The notes below the pieces were generated by a model that was not told the origin of the DNA, ran no database searches, and saw nothing but the letters and a program-made list of their open reading frames with translations. Made by a program: the position numbers and the translations under genes. This document shows, one piece after another, positions 55,276 through 62,706 of a stretch of DNA of 64,000 nucleotides. The DNA is from an uncultured Spartobacteria bacterium (GTDB taxonomy: Bacteria; Verrucomicrobiota; Verrucomicrobiia; Chthoniobacterales; Terrimicrobiaceae): contig CALCJD010000025.1 in assembly GCA_937960895.1 (NCBI GenBank), positions 53,007-117,006 on the forward strand, given 5' to 3'. Positions within the stretch are counted from its first letter, which is position 1; each line of letters opens with the position of its first letter.

Positions 55276-55647
55276 ATGAAAGACTCGCAAATCCAAAACA
55301 CGCTGGCCCGGCTCATGGTGGGCGGCACGTTGCTGGCCGCGGCGATCATGCTGGCGGGACTGGTCTGGTATCTGGCGACCCATCCGGGACTCAGGCCGGG
55401 TGACCATGTGTTTACGGGCGAGCCGAAGTATTTTGAGAATCCCGTGTCCATGGTGCGCCGGGCGCTGGATTGGAAGGAAATCGGCCACCGTCGCAGCCTG
55501 GTCATGATCGGGGTGGTTCTGTTGTTGATCAATCCGGTGCTCCGCGTGGGGTTTGCGGCGATGGGATTTGCGGCGCAGCGCGACCGGCTTTACACCGCCG
55601 TCAGCCTTGTCGTGCTGGCGGTGCTGCTTTTCAGTTTCTTCTGGTGA
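55276..55647 (+). CDS. DUF1634 membrane protein
   Basis: A 123-residue protein with three helices (about residues 15-35, 75-90 and 103-122). The mix of hydrophobic segments and the PVSMVRRALDWKE loop matches the DUF1634 family, which usually follows a TSUP transporter as here. It may be a small auxiliary subunit. Its stop overlaps the GTG start of the MFS gene (GTGA). Confidence 0.9.
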   Translation: MKDSQIQNTLARLMVGGTLLAAAIMLAGLVWYLATHPGLRPGDHVFTGEPKYFENPVSMVRRALDWKEIGHRRSLVMIGVVLLLINPVLRVGFAAMGFAAQRDRLYTAVSLVVLAVLLFSFFW

Positions 55648-57227
55648 GCGGGCCGGAAAAACCATCGATTCTTGCGCCGCTGCGCGTTCCCACCTACCGC
55701 GCCATCTGGTCCGCCAATGTGGTGTCCAATGTGGGGACGCTGATGCAGCAGGTGGGCGCGGCCTGGTTGATGACCTCGCTCACCACGTCGACCCTGCTGG
55801 TGGGGCTCGTGCAGACGGCCGGTACGCTGCCGATTTTTCTGGTGGGCCTGGTGGCGGGGGCGCTGGCCGATCTGGTCGAACGCAAAAAGCTCCTGATCTG
55901 GGCGCAGGGCTGGATGCTCCTCATGGCGGCGCTGCTGGGGGTGCTGACGCTTTTCCACCTGACCACGCCGCACGTGCTGCTGGGATTGACGTTTGCCATC
56001 GGACTGGGAGCGGCCATCAACCAGCCGGCCTGGCTGGCGGCCGTGCAGGACATCGTGCCCAAACCCCTGGTGGCCTCGGCGGTTTCGCTCAACAGCATCG
56101 CCTTCAATATGGCGCGGGCCGTCGGTCCGGCCCTGGGCGGCTTTGTGGTGGCGGCCGCGGGACCCGCCATGGCGTTCTTCAGCAACGCCGCCTCGTATCT
56201 GGCCACGATCCTCGCCATCGGCTCCTGGAAACCCAAGCCGGTGGAGCATCGGTTGAGCGAGGACATTCTGGGAGCCATTCGCGCCGGGGTGCGCTACCTT
56301 CTGCACGCTCCGCGCCTGCAGGCGCCCATCATCCGCTCGATCGCCTTCAATCTTTGCGCGTCCGCCGTCTGGCCGTTGCTGCCGCTGCTCGCCCGGGATG
56401 TTTTGAAAACCACGGCCGTCGGCTACGGTTCGCTGCTGGCCATGTTTGGTCTGGGATCGGTCGTCGCGGCGGTTTTCCTGCCCCGGCTTCGCAGCCTGTT
56501 TGCCTTGGATCTCCTTCTCGGTGCGGGTGCCCTGCTGTCGGCGGCGGCGTTTTTCGGACTCTGGCATTGCCGGACGGTCTGGCAGGCCGGAGGGCTTCTC
56601 TTTTTTGCCGGGATCGCATGGGTCGGAGTGCTGGTGAATTTTAATGTGGCCGTGCAGACTTCCGTTCCCGACTGGGTGCGCGGACGGGCGCTTTCCTTTT
56701 ACCTGCTGGCCTTCCAGGGGGTGATTGCCCTCGATGGGGCGCTGTGGGGCTGGCTGGCGGGGCGGATTGGCATCCAGGCCTCCTTCGGCGTGGCCGGTGC
56801 GGGGCTGGTCGTCGGACTGGTTCTGATTCGGTTTTTTCCGTTGGTCATTGACGAAACCATCGACCTCCGGCCGTCCACCCTCTGGCCGGATGCCCACCAG
56901 GACTTCGACGCGCACCCGGACGACGGACCGGTGCTGGTGACCATCGAATATCGGGTCGCTCCGGAGAACCTGGCGGAGTTCCGCCGCATCATGATCCTTG
57001 TGCGGGAGCGGCGCCTTCGGGACGGTGCACGCCGCTGGAGGTTGTACCAGGACGCGCAGGATCCGCAGCGGTTGATCGAGCTTTTTCGGGTCGATTCCTG
57101 GGCGGAACACCTTCGGCAGCACCAGCGAACCACCGTTCAGGATCGCAACATCGAGGCGGCCGCGCACGCCCTGCACCAGGGGCCCGACCGGCCGAAGATC
57201 CAGCATTATTTCGGACTTGAGGAGTAG
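55644..57227 (+). CDS. MFS transporter of the EntS/MFS_3 type with C-terminal ABM-like domain
   Basis: A 527-residue transporter. The first 410 residues form a 12-helix MFS unit (LRVPTYRAIWSANVVSNVGT start, GAAINQPAWLAAVQDIVP middle). The cytoplasmic C-terminal domain (about 430-527, VTIEYRVAPENLAEFRRIM) resembles the antibiotic biosynthesis monooxygenase fold that MFS_3 exporters carry. The gene starts in the DUF1634 stop. It probably exports a small metabolite; the substrate is unknown. Confidence 0.88.
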   Translation: MSGPEKPSILAPLRVPTYRAIWSANVVSNVGTLMQQVGAAWLMTSLTTSTLLVGLVQTAGTLPIFLVGLVAGALADLVERKKLLIWAQGWMLLMAALLGVLTLFHLTTPHVLLGLTFAIGLGAAINQPAWLAAVQDIVPKPLVASAVSLNSIAFNMARAVGPALGGFVVAAAGPAMAFFSNAASYLATILAIGSWKPKPVEHRLSEDILGAIRAGVRYLLHAPRLQAPIIRSIAFNLCASAVWPLLPLLARDVLKTTAVGYGSLLAMFGLGSVVAAVFLPRLRSLFALDLLLGAGALLSAAAFFGLWHCRTVWQAGGLLFFAGIAWVGVLVNFNVAVQTSVPDWVRGRALSFYLLAFQGVIALDGALWGWLAGRIGIQASFGVAGAGLVVGLVLIRFFPLVIDETIDLRPSTLWPDAHQDFDAHPDDGPVLVTIEYRVAPENLAEFRRIMILVRERRLRDGARRWRLYQDAQDPQRLIELFRVDSWAEHLRQHQRTTVQDRNIEAAAHALHQGPDRPKIQHYFGLEE

Positions 57228-57337
57228 ACGCCTGCCGTCGTACCCACGACCTTCCGAGGGGCGACCGCGGAAGCCGGGTGGAAACGTGAAAATGTCGGCG
57301 GTTGTAATGCGCGGCGCCGGGACGTATTTTAGCGGTC

Positions 57338-57580
57338 ATGCCGACCTACATCTACGAAACCATTCCCGCCAGGAAAGGCGCCCCGGTGAAGCGCTACGAG
57401 ATTCGTCAAAGCATCAAAGATGCCGCGCTCACGCATCACCCGGAAACCCGGGAACCGATTCGTCGTGTGCTGGCTGATACGGTGAGCGTGATCACCTCCT
57501 CCTCTTCATCCTCCGGCAGCGCGCAGCCCCATCGTCACACGCACTCCTGCGGTTGCGGCGGGGGAGGATGCGGACGCTGA
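57338..57580 (+). CDS. FmdB-like small protein lacking the zinc-ribbon cysteines, His/Cys/Gly tail
   Basis: An 80-residue protein beginning MPTYIYETIPARKGAPVKRY, which copies the FmdB zinc-ribbon frame (MPTYEYxC...) but has Glu/Thr where the two CxxC pairs should be. The middle (HHPETREPIRRVL) matches the family's conserved end. A poly-Ser linker then leads to HRHTHSCGCGGGGCGR, a different metal-binding-like tail. The role is unknown. Its end overlaps the next lipoprotein gene by 13 bases. Confidence 0.78.
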   Translation: MPTYIYETIPARKGAPVKRYEIRQSIKDAALTHHPETREPIRRVLADTVSVITSSSSSSGSAQPHRHTHSCGCGGGGCGR

Positions 57581-58080
57581 CGCGGAAAATGACCTTCCGA
57601 CGTCTTTGCGGACTGGTCGTCCTCGGGGTCATGCTGGCGGGTTGCGCCACGAAGCCGAAGTCCGGCGACGGCAACTCCCCTTCATCCGGTCCCGCTTCCA
57701 CGCCGGTCCCGGCGGCGTCGGCCGCCCCCGCCGGCGGTCCGCCGGCGCGTGCGACCGTGCGGGGTCCGAGGACGCCCTGGTATGGCTACCTCTCGCCGGG
57801 TTTTTGGTTTCAGAAGGTTTTCCCCAAAAAGCCCGAGCCGCCTCCGGCGGAACCGCCGCGCCTGATTGGCACGGTCAAGGTGGTCAACAAGGATGACAAA
57901 TTTGTGCTGATCGACGCCGTCAATTACGGCGGAACGCAGCCCGGCGACTCCCTGATCTGCATCGTCAACCAGCGGCAGACCGCCCTCCTGCGTGCCAGCG
58001 CACTGCGTAATCCGCCCTTCCTGATTGCCGACATCACCGGCGGCGCCCCCTCCCCGGGGGACAAGGTCTACCAGCAGTAA
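57568..58080 (+). CDS. Lipoprotein of unknown function
   Basis: A 170-residue protein. The signal region ends at a lipobox (VMLAGC). A low-complexity Pro/Ala/Ser linker (about residues 30-65) and a PPPAEPP segment precede a compact domain (LIGTVKVVNKDDKFVLIDAV, then GDSLICIVNQR) that resembles a small beta-barrel. It is anchored to a membrane by inference. The start at 57568 lies inside the preceding gene, with GGGGGAGG directly before it; 57589 is an alternative. Confidence 0.78.
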   Translation: MRTLTRKMTFRRLCGLVVLGVMLAGCATKPKSGDGNSPSSGPASTPVPAASAAPAGGPPARATVRGPRTPWYGYLSPGFWFQKVFPKKPEPPPAEPPRLIGTVKVVNKDDKFVLIDAVNYGGTQPGDSLICIVNQRQTALLRASALRNPPFLIADITGGAPSPGDKVYQQ

Positions 58081-58212
58081 TCGTCCGCCCTGCGGCCCCC
58101 GTACGGCCGGGTTTCGAACCGGGCTGTGGGATCGGCGCGTCCCGTTGGCACGGCGATGTCGCGCCGCGGGACCGGCCCACTCGACACCGCCTCCGACTTT
58201 GTGGAAAAGGTT

Positions 58213-58980
58213 TTATTCCAGCCGGGGCAATTGACCGAGGGTGAGTCCGCCGTCGACGACGATGATCTGACCGGTGATGTAGGCGGCGGCCGGCGTGCAA
58301 AGAAAGACGGCGGCGCCGGCACAATCCTCGGGGGTGCCCAGGCGGCCCATGGCGATTTTTTGTTCGAGGGCCCTGCGAAGGCCGGGGACGTTCCGGAGGC
58401 TGTTGTCGGCGGCGGAGTTGGGCGTGTGGATGAAACCGGGGGCGATGCCGTTCACGCGAATGCCATGTTCGGCCAGCGAAAGCGCCGTGCTGCGGATCAT
58501 CATCACGAGGGCGCCCTTGGAGGTGTCGTAGGCCGTGGAATCGTACTCCGCCTGAAAGCCGTTCGTGGAACAGGTCACGACGATGGTTCCGCCGCGTTTC
58601 CGCGCGATCAGGCGGTTGGCGAATTCCTGGATGAGGAAATAGGTGGAATGAACGTTCAACCGCAGGGTTTTTTCCCAAAGCTCGCGGGGCATCCGGAGAA
58701 ACGGCACGTCAAAGAATCCGCCGGCATTGCAGATCAGCACGTCCAGTTCGGGCCGCACCTCAAAGGCGGAGTCGAGCAGCCGGGTCGCCCCGTCGTCCGC
58801 GGTGAGGTCGGTTTTCAGATACGGCAGATGGCGCAGACGTCCGTCGGTGGGGGCGTCCTCAAGGCCGTGGAGAACAACCTCCGCGCCCGCTTCGACCAGA
58901 CCCGTGGTGATGGCCTGACCGATGCCGCGCGAGGATCCGGTGACCAGGGCGGCGTGATGGGAGAGGGAAAAATCAGGCAT
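58213..58980 (-). CDS. Short-chain dehydrogenase/reductase
   Basis: A 255-residue Rossmann-fold oxidoreductase with all SDR landmarks: ALVTGSSRGIGQ (about residues 10-21), CNAGG, the catalytic Ser in CSTNGF, the YDTSK motif (Y and K), and IAPGFIHTP. The C-terminal ITGQIIVVDGG is typical of classical SDRs using NAD(P). The substrate is unknown; neighbouring broken carbohydrate genes hint at sugar or uronate metabolism. It lies on the strand of the heparinase-like gene and is separated from it by two pseudogenes. Confidence 0.9.
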   Translation of the reverse strand: MPDFSLSHHAALVTGSSRGIGQAITTGLVEAGAEVVLHGLEDAPTDGRLRHLPYLKTDLTADDGATRLLDSAFEVRPELDVLICNAGGFFDVPFLRMPRELWEKTLRLNVHSTYFLIQEFANRLIARKRGGTIVVTCSTNGFQAEYDSTAYDTSKGALVMMIRSTALSLAEHGIRVNGIAPGFIHTPNSAADNSLRNVPGLRRALEQKIAMGRLGTPEDCAGAAVFLCTPAAAYITGQIIVVDGGLTLGQLPRLE

Positions 58981-58994
58981 GGGAGGGGACGGGG

Positions 58995-59796
58995 TTAGAA
59001 TTCGAAGACATACACGGAGAAGGTGGCGGGAGGCAGGACGACCGTCGTTCCAATGCGCTCCGGGATGTCGACCGGCACGACGCGGTCGGGTGCGGTCAGG
59101 GTGTTTTCCGTCAGAAGGTCGTCGCACTGGAGACGCCGGCCGCGGACGTTGCGCGGGGTGAGGCCCCGCCAGTCGAGACGGACGGTCACCGGTTCGGTTT
59201 CGAGTTTCTGCACGACGGAAAGCGCGGCCTGCCGGCGCGACATGTCGACGGAAACCAGGACGTCGAGGGCCGGCACCTGGGAAAAATGGAGCAGCGAGGG
59301 ACGCGTCTCATCCCTGGCCCGCTCGACATCGACGATCCCGCAGAAGAAGCGTTCGTTTCGGGTCTGTGCGAATGTAAAAGGCCTCGTTGGCATTGTAGGT
59401 GTCCTCTCCCGTCGAGGCGAGGGCCTTGATGATTTCCGGATCCTTCCGGATCTCCGCGGGCGCCTCCTCCATGAGGACCAGCACGATTCCTTGGGACACG
59501 TCGGGTCCCGCGACGACGGGAGGCGTCTCGCCCGTCATTTTTTGGATCACTTCCCGAAAGACCTTGATGCCGCGGGGGAGCAGATTGAAGCGGTCCTGTT
59601 CGAGCGTTTTTGACAACTCCTCCCAGTCCTCCTCGGTGTTTGATCCATTGGGGGTGTGAACGACCACCGGGGCGACGGTGCCCTTTTTGGCATCCACCGC
59701 CACAAAGGGGGCGGAGGCCCCGCAGGGGATCAATGGCAGCAGGTTCCCCAGGGAAAGGAGGGCGACGAGGAGAAGACGACGGAATGGAAGCAACAT
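58995..59796 (-). pseudogene. Chimeric remnant: GH67-N/DUF4838-like start fused out of frame to another hydrolase's C-terminus
   Basis: The first part starts at ATG 59796 with a signal peptide (LLLVALLSLGNLLPLIPCGA) and continues to EDTYNANEAFYIRTDPKRTL, the beginning of the N-terminal domain seen before alpha-glucuronidases or DUF4838 proteins. Near 59330-59345 that frame ends in unrelated sequence. In the neighbouring frame ERARDETRPSLLHFSQVPAL then runs to the stop at 58995 and looks like a beta-sandwich end of a glycosidase (PATFSVYVFEF). A deletion that joined two genes out of frame explains this. No intact enzyme is made. Confidence 0.78.
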
Positions 59797-59809
59797 GGGA
59801 CCGACTTGG

Positions 59810-60226
59810 TTAGGATTGATGACTAGGCGAATGGGGGGGAGAAAAGGGCTCCAGTGTGCGGCCGGCCGGTACGGACGGCATCTCGCCGGCACGGTCGGTT
59901 TGATAATGCACCCAGACGCGCGATCCGTCCGGAATTTGCGTGATGGAGGGATATCCGAAATCGATGGCGGAGTGGGGGCATGGTGCGCGCCCGCTTCCCC
60001 AATGATCCCCTCTTCGCCGCGGGACCATGCGGCCCCCTCGGAAAGGGACACGGCAGAACGGTTGGCGCAGGGCGGACGGCGGAAACCGAAACACACCATC
60101 AGGGTACCGTCCTGCAGCCTGCAGCACGCCGTGGGCCCCCGTCACGGTGGACCAGCCGGGATAACCTCCCGGCTGCTTGCAGACAACCTGGGTGACCGGA
60201 GGCACACATGACGACGGACCTTTCAT
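59810..60226 (-). pseudogene. C-terminal remnant of a sialidase/BNR-repeat-like protein
   Basis: Pieces of one beta-propeller hydrolase occur in two frames: GYPGWSTVTGAHGVLQ, then LQDGTLMVCFGFRRPPCANR (other frame), then IDFGYPSITQIPDGSRVW and VHYQTDRAGE (first frame again). Order and spacing match the last blades of sialidase-type exo-enzymes. The N-terminal two thirds are missing, and at least two frameshifts are present. It follows the operator-like site at 60230-60243 and lies beside the chimeric pseudogene. Confidence 0.72.
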
Positions 60227-60229
60227 TTA

Positions 60230-60243
60230 TAGTAACGTATCTA
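60230..60243. promoter_or_regulatory. Operator-like palindrome A (TAGTAACGTATCTA)
   Basis: TAG-TAA-CG-TATCTA has a central CG, as LacI-type operators do, and shares TAG, CG and ATCTA with the site at 60479-60492. It lies just upstream of the sialidase-like pseudogene on the minus strand. No regulator gene for it is in the window. Confidence 0.5.
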
Positions 60244-60478
60244 CTTTTGGATCAGAATCTCAATACAATCCTGTTCGGGGCAGCGCCATATACAACTTCC
60301 AAGTCTCGGATGGCGCATTCTCGGGAGCCCTCAAGGGGGTGGCGGCGGCCGGAAGGCTCAACCCGGAAGCCACCAGGCGGGATGACCTCAGGAGGAAACG
60401 CAACGGAAGGATCTGCCCAAGGGAACGACCGGCGTGGAGGGGGAGCGGAGTCGGCATCGGATTTCCGGCGATGGGATA

Positions 60479-60492
60479 TAGATACGAATCTA
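60479..60492. promoter_or_regulatory. Operator-like palindrome B (TAGATACGAATCTA)
   Basis: TAGAT-a-CG-a-ATCTA is symmetrical except for the two bases beside the central CG. It lies 127 bases after the stop of the heparinase-like gene and so probably served the transcript leading to the decayed genes, not the lyase. Confidence 0.5.
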
Positions 60493-60618
60493 TGAAATCG
60501 GCGGGTTGTCAACGGAATTCGCCCGTATGAGGTGACTTACATCGTGACGGGCGGGATGTGGGGTTCCCCGGACCGCCTTGGCGAAGGGCCAACGCCGGCC
60601 TGCCTTGGTCCCCGACGG

Positions 60619-62706
60619 TCAGGGGGCCGCGGGCTCGCCCTGTTGACCGGCGGTCGGCGGGGTGAACGACAATGCGGATCTTTCTTTTCCGGGCAGTTGG
60701 ACCTCCACCGTGCCGCGGCGGGTATCGATCCACACGGTTCCCTTTTCCTCCCGCACGCCCCGGACAAAGTCGGCGGACCCGGTCAGGTCGTAGACGGCCA
60801 GAAATCGGGTGTCCGCGGCCTGGCGCCGGCGAATCAGGGTGGGGACTTTGTGTTTGAGGGTGTAGCCGATGCCGTGTCCCAGAAGAACGGTTTCTTCGGC
60901 GGGGGGGAAATGGGCCCGGAGCACGCGGTCCTTTTCCCTGAAATCCCACTGATGACCGCCGGAGGGACGGAAGCGCACGGTTTCGGAAAGATGTTGGAAT
61001 CCGTTTTTCGTGCCGGCGGAGGTCCGGCCTTCGTTGACCGGTTCCCCCACGGGAGTGACGTCGGAGCAGGCGACATGCATGGCGAGGTCGACCTGACGGG
61101 TTTTGGGACTGCGCACCTCGACCAGGTCCAGCAGCCACTCCGGGGTGAGAAGGAGATGTCTTTCGAGGCGAACCCCCGGATAGGCCGAGTCACACAGCGC
61201 GCCGGCTGAAACGGATTCTCCGTGTGGCTGGAGATAGAGGAGCCGCCCGTTGGCGGGTTCCTGGTTCCGTCCGTCCAGAACGACGGTGTTGTGGGCCACG
61301 GTGGTTTTCACCCAGGTTTTGTATTCCTTGTGCGAGTAGGTGAGACGGCCCGGATCCGGGAGCCATTCGCGTCCGGCGGCGAAAAGCATGATGTTGAGTT
61401 TGTCGAAATGCCCGTGCCCTCCGCCATGGGGTCCGTAGTCGAGAAAGACGACGTTTCTTCCGGATCCCTGTCCGCTGCGGAGAACGATCATTCCGGCATC
61501 GGGCAGCACCTCGGACCCAAAATCGGGCGGCCACGCCGCGGTTTCCACGCCCGGGAACTGGCGGAGTTTTTTTTCGTCGCCGCGCGCGAGGGCCTGCGCG
61601 AAAACCGGATCCTTCCAGGTTTCCCAGGCCCACCGCCAGGCCTTGTCGAAAATGGCGAGGTGGACGCGGTCGGAGTCGTTGATGGCGGGAAAATATCCAT
61701 CCGGATAGGCCATGCGCAGGGGGGCCGCAAACATGCGGCGGAATTTTTCGTTTTGGTCCAGCGTCCATCCCATGGACCGCGCCGCGTCGACAAACTCGAT
61801 CAGCGCCTGCAGGGCATAGTTGTGGTAAACCATGGTCCCTTCGTACCAGAGGCCGTCCCCGCCCACGGAGCGCTCGAGTTGGTCCAGGAAGCCGCCCCGC
61901 ATGGTGAGAACCTTTTTGGCCAGGTCGGCATCCGCCAGGACCGAGGCGATGGCCAGCAGGCCCGCATTGTACCAGGTCTGGTGGTTGTTGATGCCCACGT
62001 TGAACCACAGAAGGGTGTCGGCGGTTCCGCGAAAAAGGTTTTGCTCGATCCGGTTCCGGTCCTCCGGAGAAAAGACCGGGGAGTTCCGCGTGAGATCGTA
62101 GGCCCGGGCGAGTTTGATGATGCCGGTGGCCTCGTCGAGGGACTGCGCATAGCGCCGTCCGCCCAGCGGGGCGAACCAGCCTTTCCGGCCCCAGCGGTCC
62201 ATCCGCTGCGGATAGCCGGGATAGTCCTCCGCCAGTTTGTGCAGGATGCGCCGGACCTCCGTGGCAAAGCGGTCGTCACCGGAATAGGCATATCCCCACG
62301 CCAGCGTTTCCGCCGCCCGCTCGGCACGTTCGTGCATGAGAGCGCGGTGGGCCGCGCACGTCCGGTCGTCGGTGAAGATTTCGCCGGTGGCCGGATCCCT
62401 GTGTTCCTTTGCCGACAGGGGAACCAGCCGGTTGCCGGTCTGCGGATTGGCATAATAAAAGACCCACGACGCCGGGCCGTCCGGAAGCTCCACCGGCTGT
62501 TCAAGCAGGGCGGAGGCGTCCGCGAGGGCCTTTGCCCGGAGTTTTTCGAATTCCGGGGCGGACCGCCGCCGGGCCAGTTCCTCTGCGGAGATCGCCAGGC
62601 GGGGCGGCGGCGGGAAGGACGGTTCCGGCCACGGGGCGGGATCCTTTTCCTGCGAGGCCCAAAGGCCGGCCGAGCCGGCCAGCAGGAGGATCAGGACGGT
62701 TTTCAC
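60619..62706 (-). CDS. Secreted heparinase II/III-like polysaccharide lyase
   Basis: A 695-residue protein. A signal peptide (MKTVLILLLAGSAGLWAS) precedes an alpha/alpha barrel (about residues 30-400) with GINNHQTWYNAG (about 235). A beta-sandwich follows, with the PF07940-type motif PHGGGHGHFDKLNIMLFA (about 410-427). Asn, His and Tyr residues in these motifs are those used by PL12/15/17-type lyases. It cleaves uronic-acid-containing glycans (alginate, heparin-like or ulvan-type; not decidable). The GTG at 62706 overlaps the stop of the upstream gene (GTGA). A longer frame exists upstream but without a signal peptide. Confidence 0.85.
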   Translation of the reverse strand: MKTVLILLLAGSAGLWASQEKDPAPWPEPSFPPPPRLAISAEELARRRSAPEFEKLRAKALADASALLEQPVELPDGPASWVFYYANPQTGNRLVPLSAKEHRDPATGEIFTDDRTCAAHRALMHERAERAAETLAWGYAYSGDDRFATEVRRILHKLAEDYPGYPQRMDRWGRKGWFAPLGGRRYAQSLDEATGIIKLARAYDLTRNSPVFSPEDRNRIEQNLFRGTADTLLWFNVGINNHQTWYNAGLLAIASVLADADLAKKVLTMRGGFLDQLERSVGGDGLWYEGTMVYHNYALQALIEFVDAARSMGWTLDQNEKFRRMFAAPLRMAYPDGYFPAINDSDRVHLAIFDKAWRWAWETWKDPVFAQALARGDEKKLRQFPGVETAAWPPDFGSEVLPDAGMIVLRSGQGSGRNVVFLDYGPHGGGHGHFDKLNIMLFAAGREWLPDPGRLTYSHKEYKTWVKTTVAHNTVVLDGRNQEPANGRLLYLQPHGESVSAGALCDSAYPGVRLERHLLLTPEWLLDLVEVRSPKTRQVDLAMHVACSDVTPVGEPVNEGRTSAGTKNGFQHLSETVRFRPSGGHQWDFREKDRVLRAHFPPAEETVLLGHGIGYTLKHKVPTLIRRRQAADTRFLAVYDLTGSADFVRGVREEKGTVWIDTRRGTVEVQLPGKERSALSFTPPTAGQQGEPAAP

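Larger units (their letters stand above)
60227..60618. other. Non-coding gap of about 390 bases with two operator-like palindromes
   Basis: No credible gene is seen on either strand here. The segment is less GC-rich than its surroundings near both ends. It holds the two palindromes at 60230-60243 and 60479-60492. It separates the heparinase-like gene (stop at 60619) from the decayed sialidase-like gene, and the middle may be the worn-out remainder of a third gene. Confidence 0.6.

Noticed and set aside
58095..58125. tRNA-like T-loop (GGGTTTCGAACCGGG)
   Set aside because: No matching acceptor, D or anticodon arms could be folded on either strand, the T-stem itself has a central mismatch, and no CCA follows. 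It is a GC-rich palindrome between genes.
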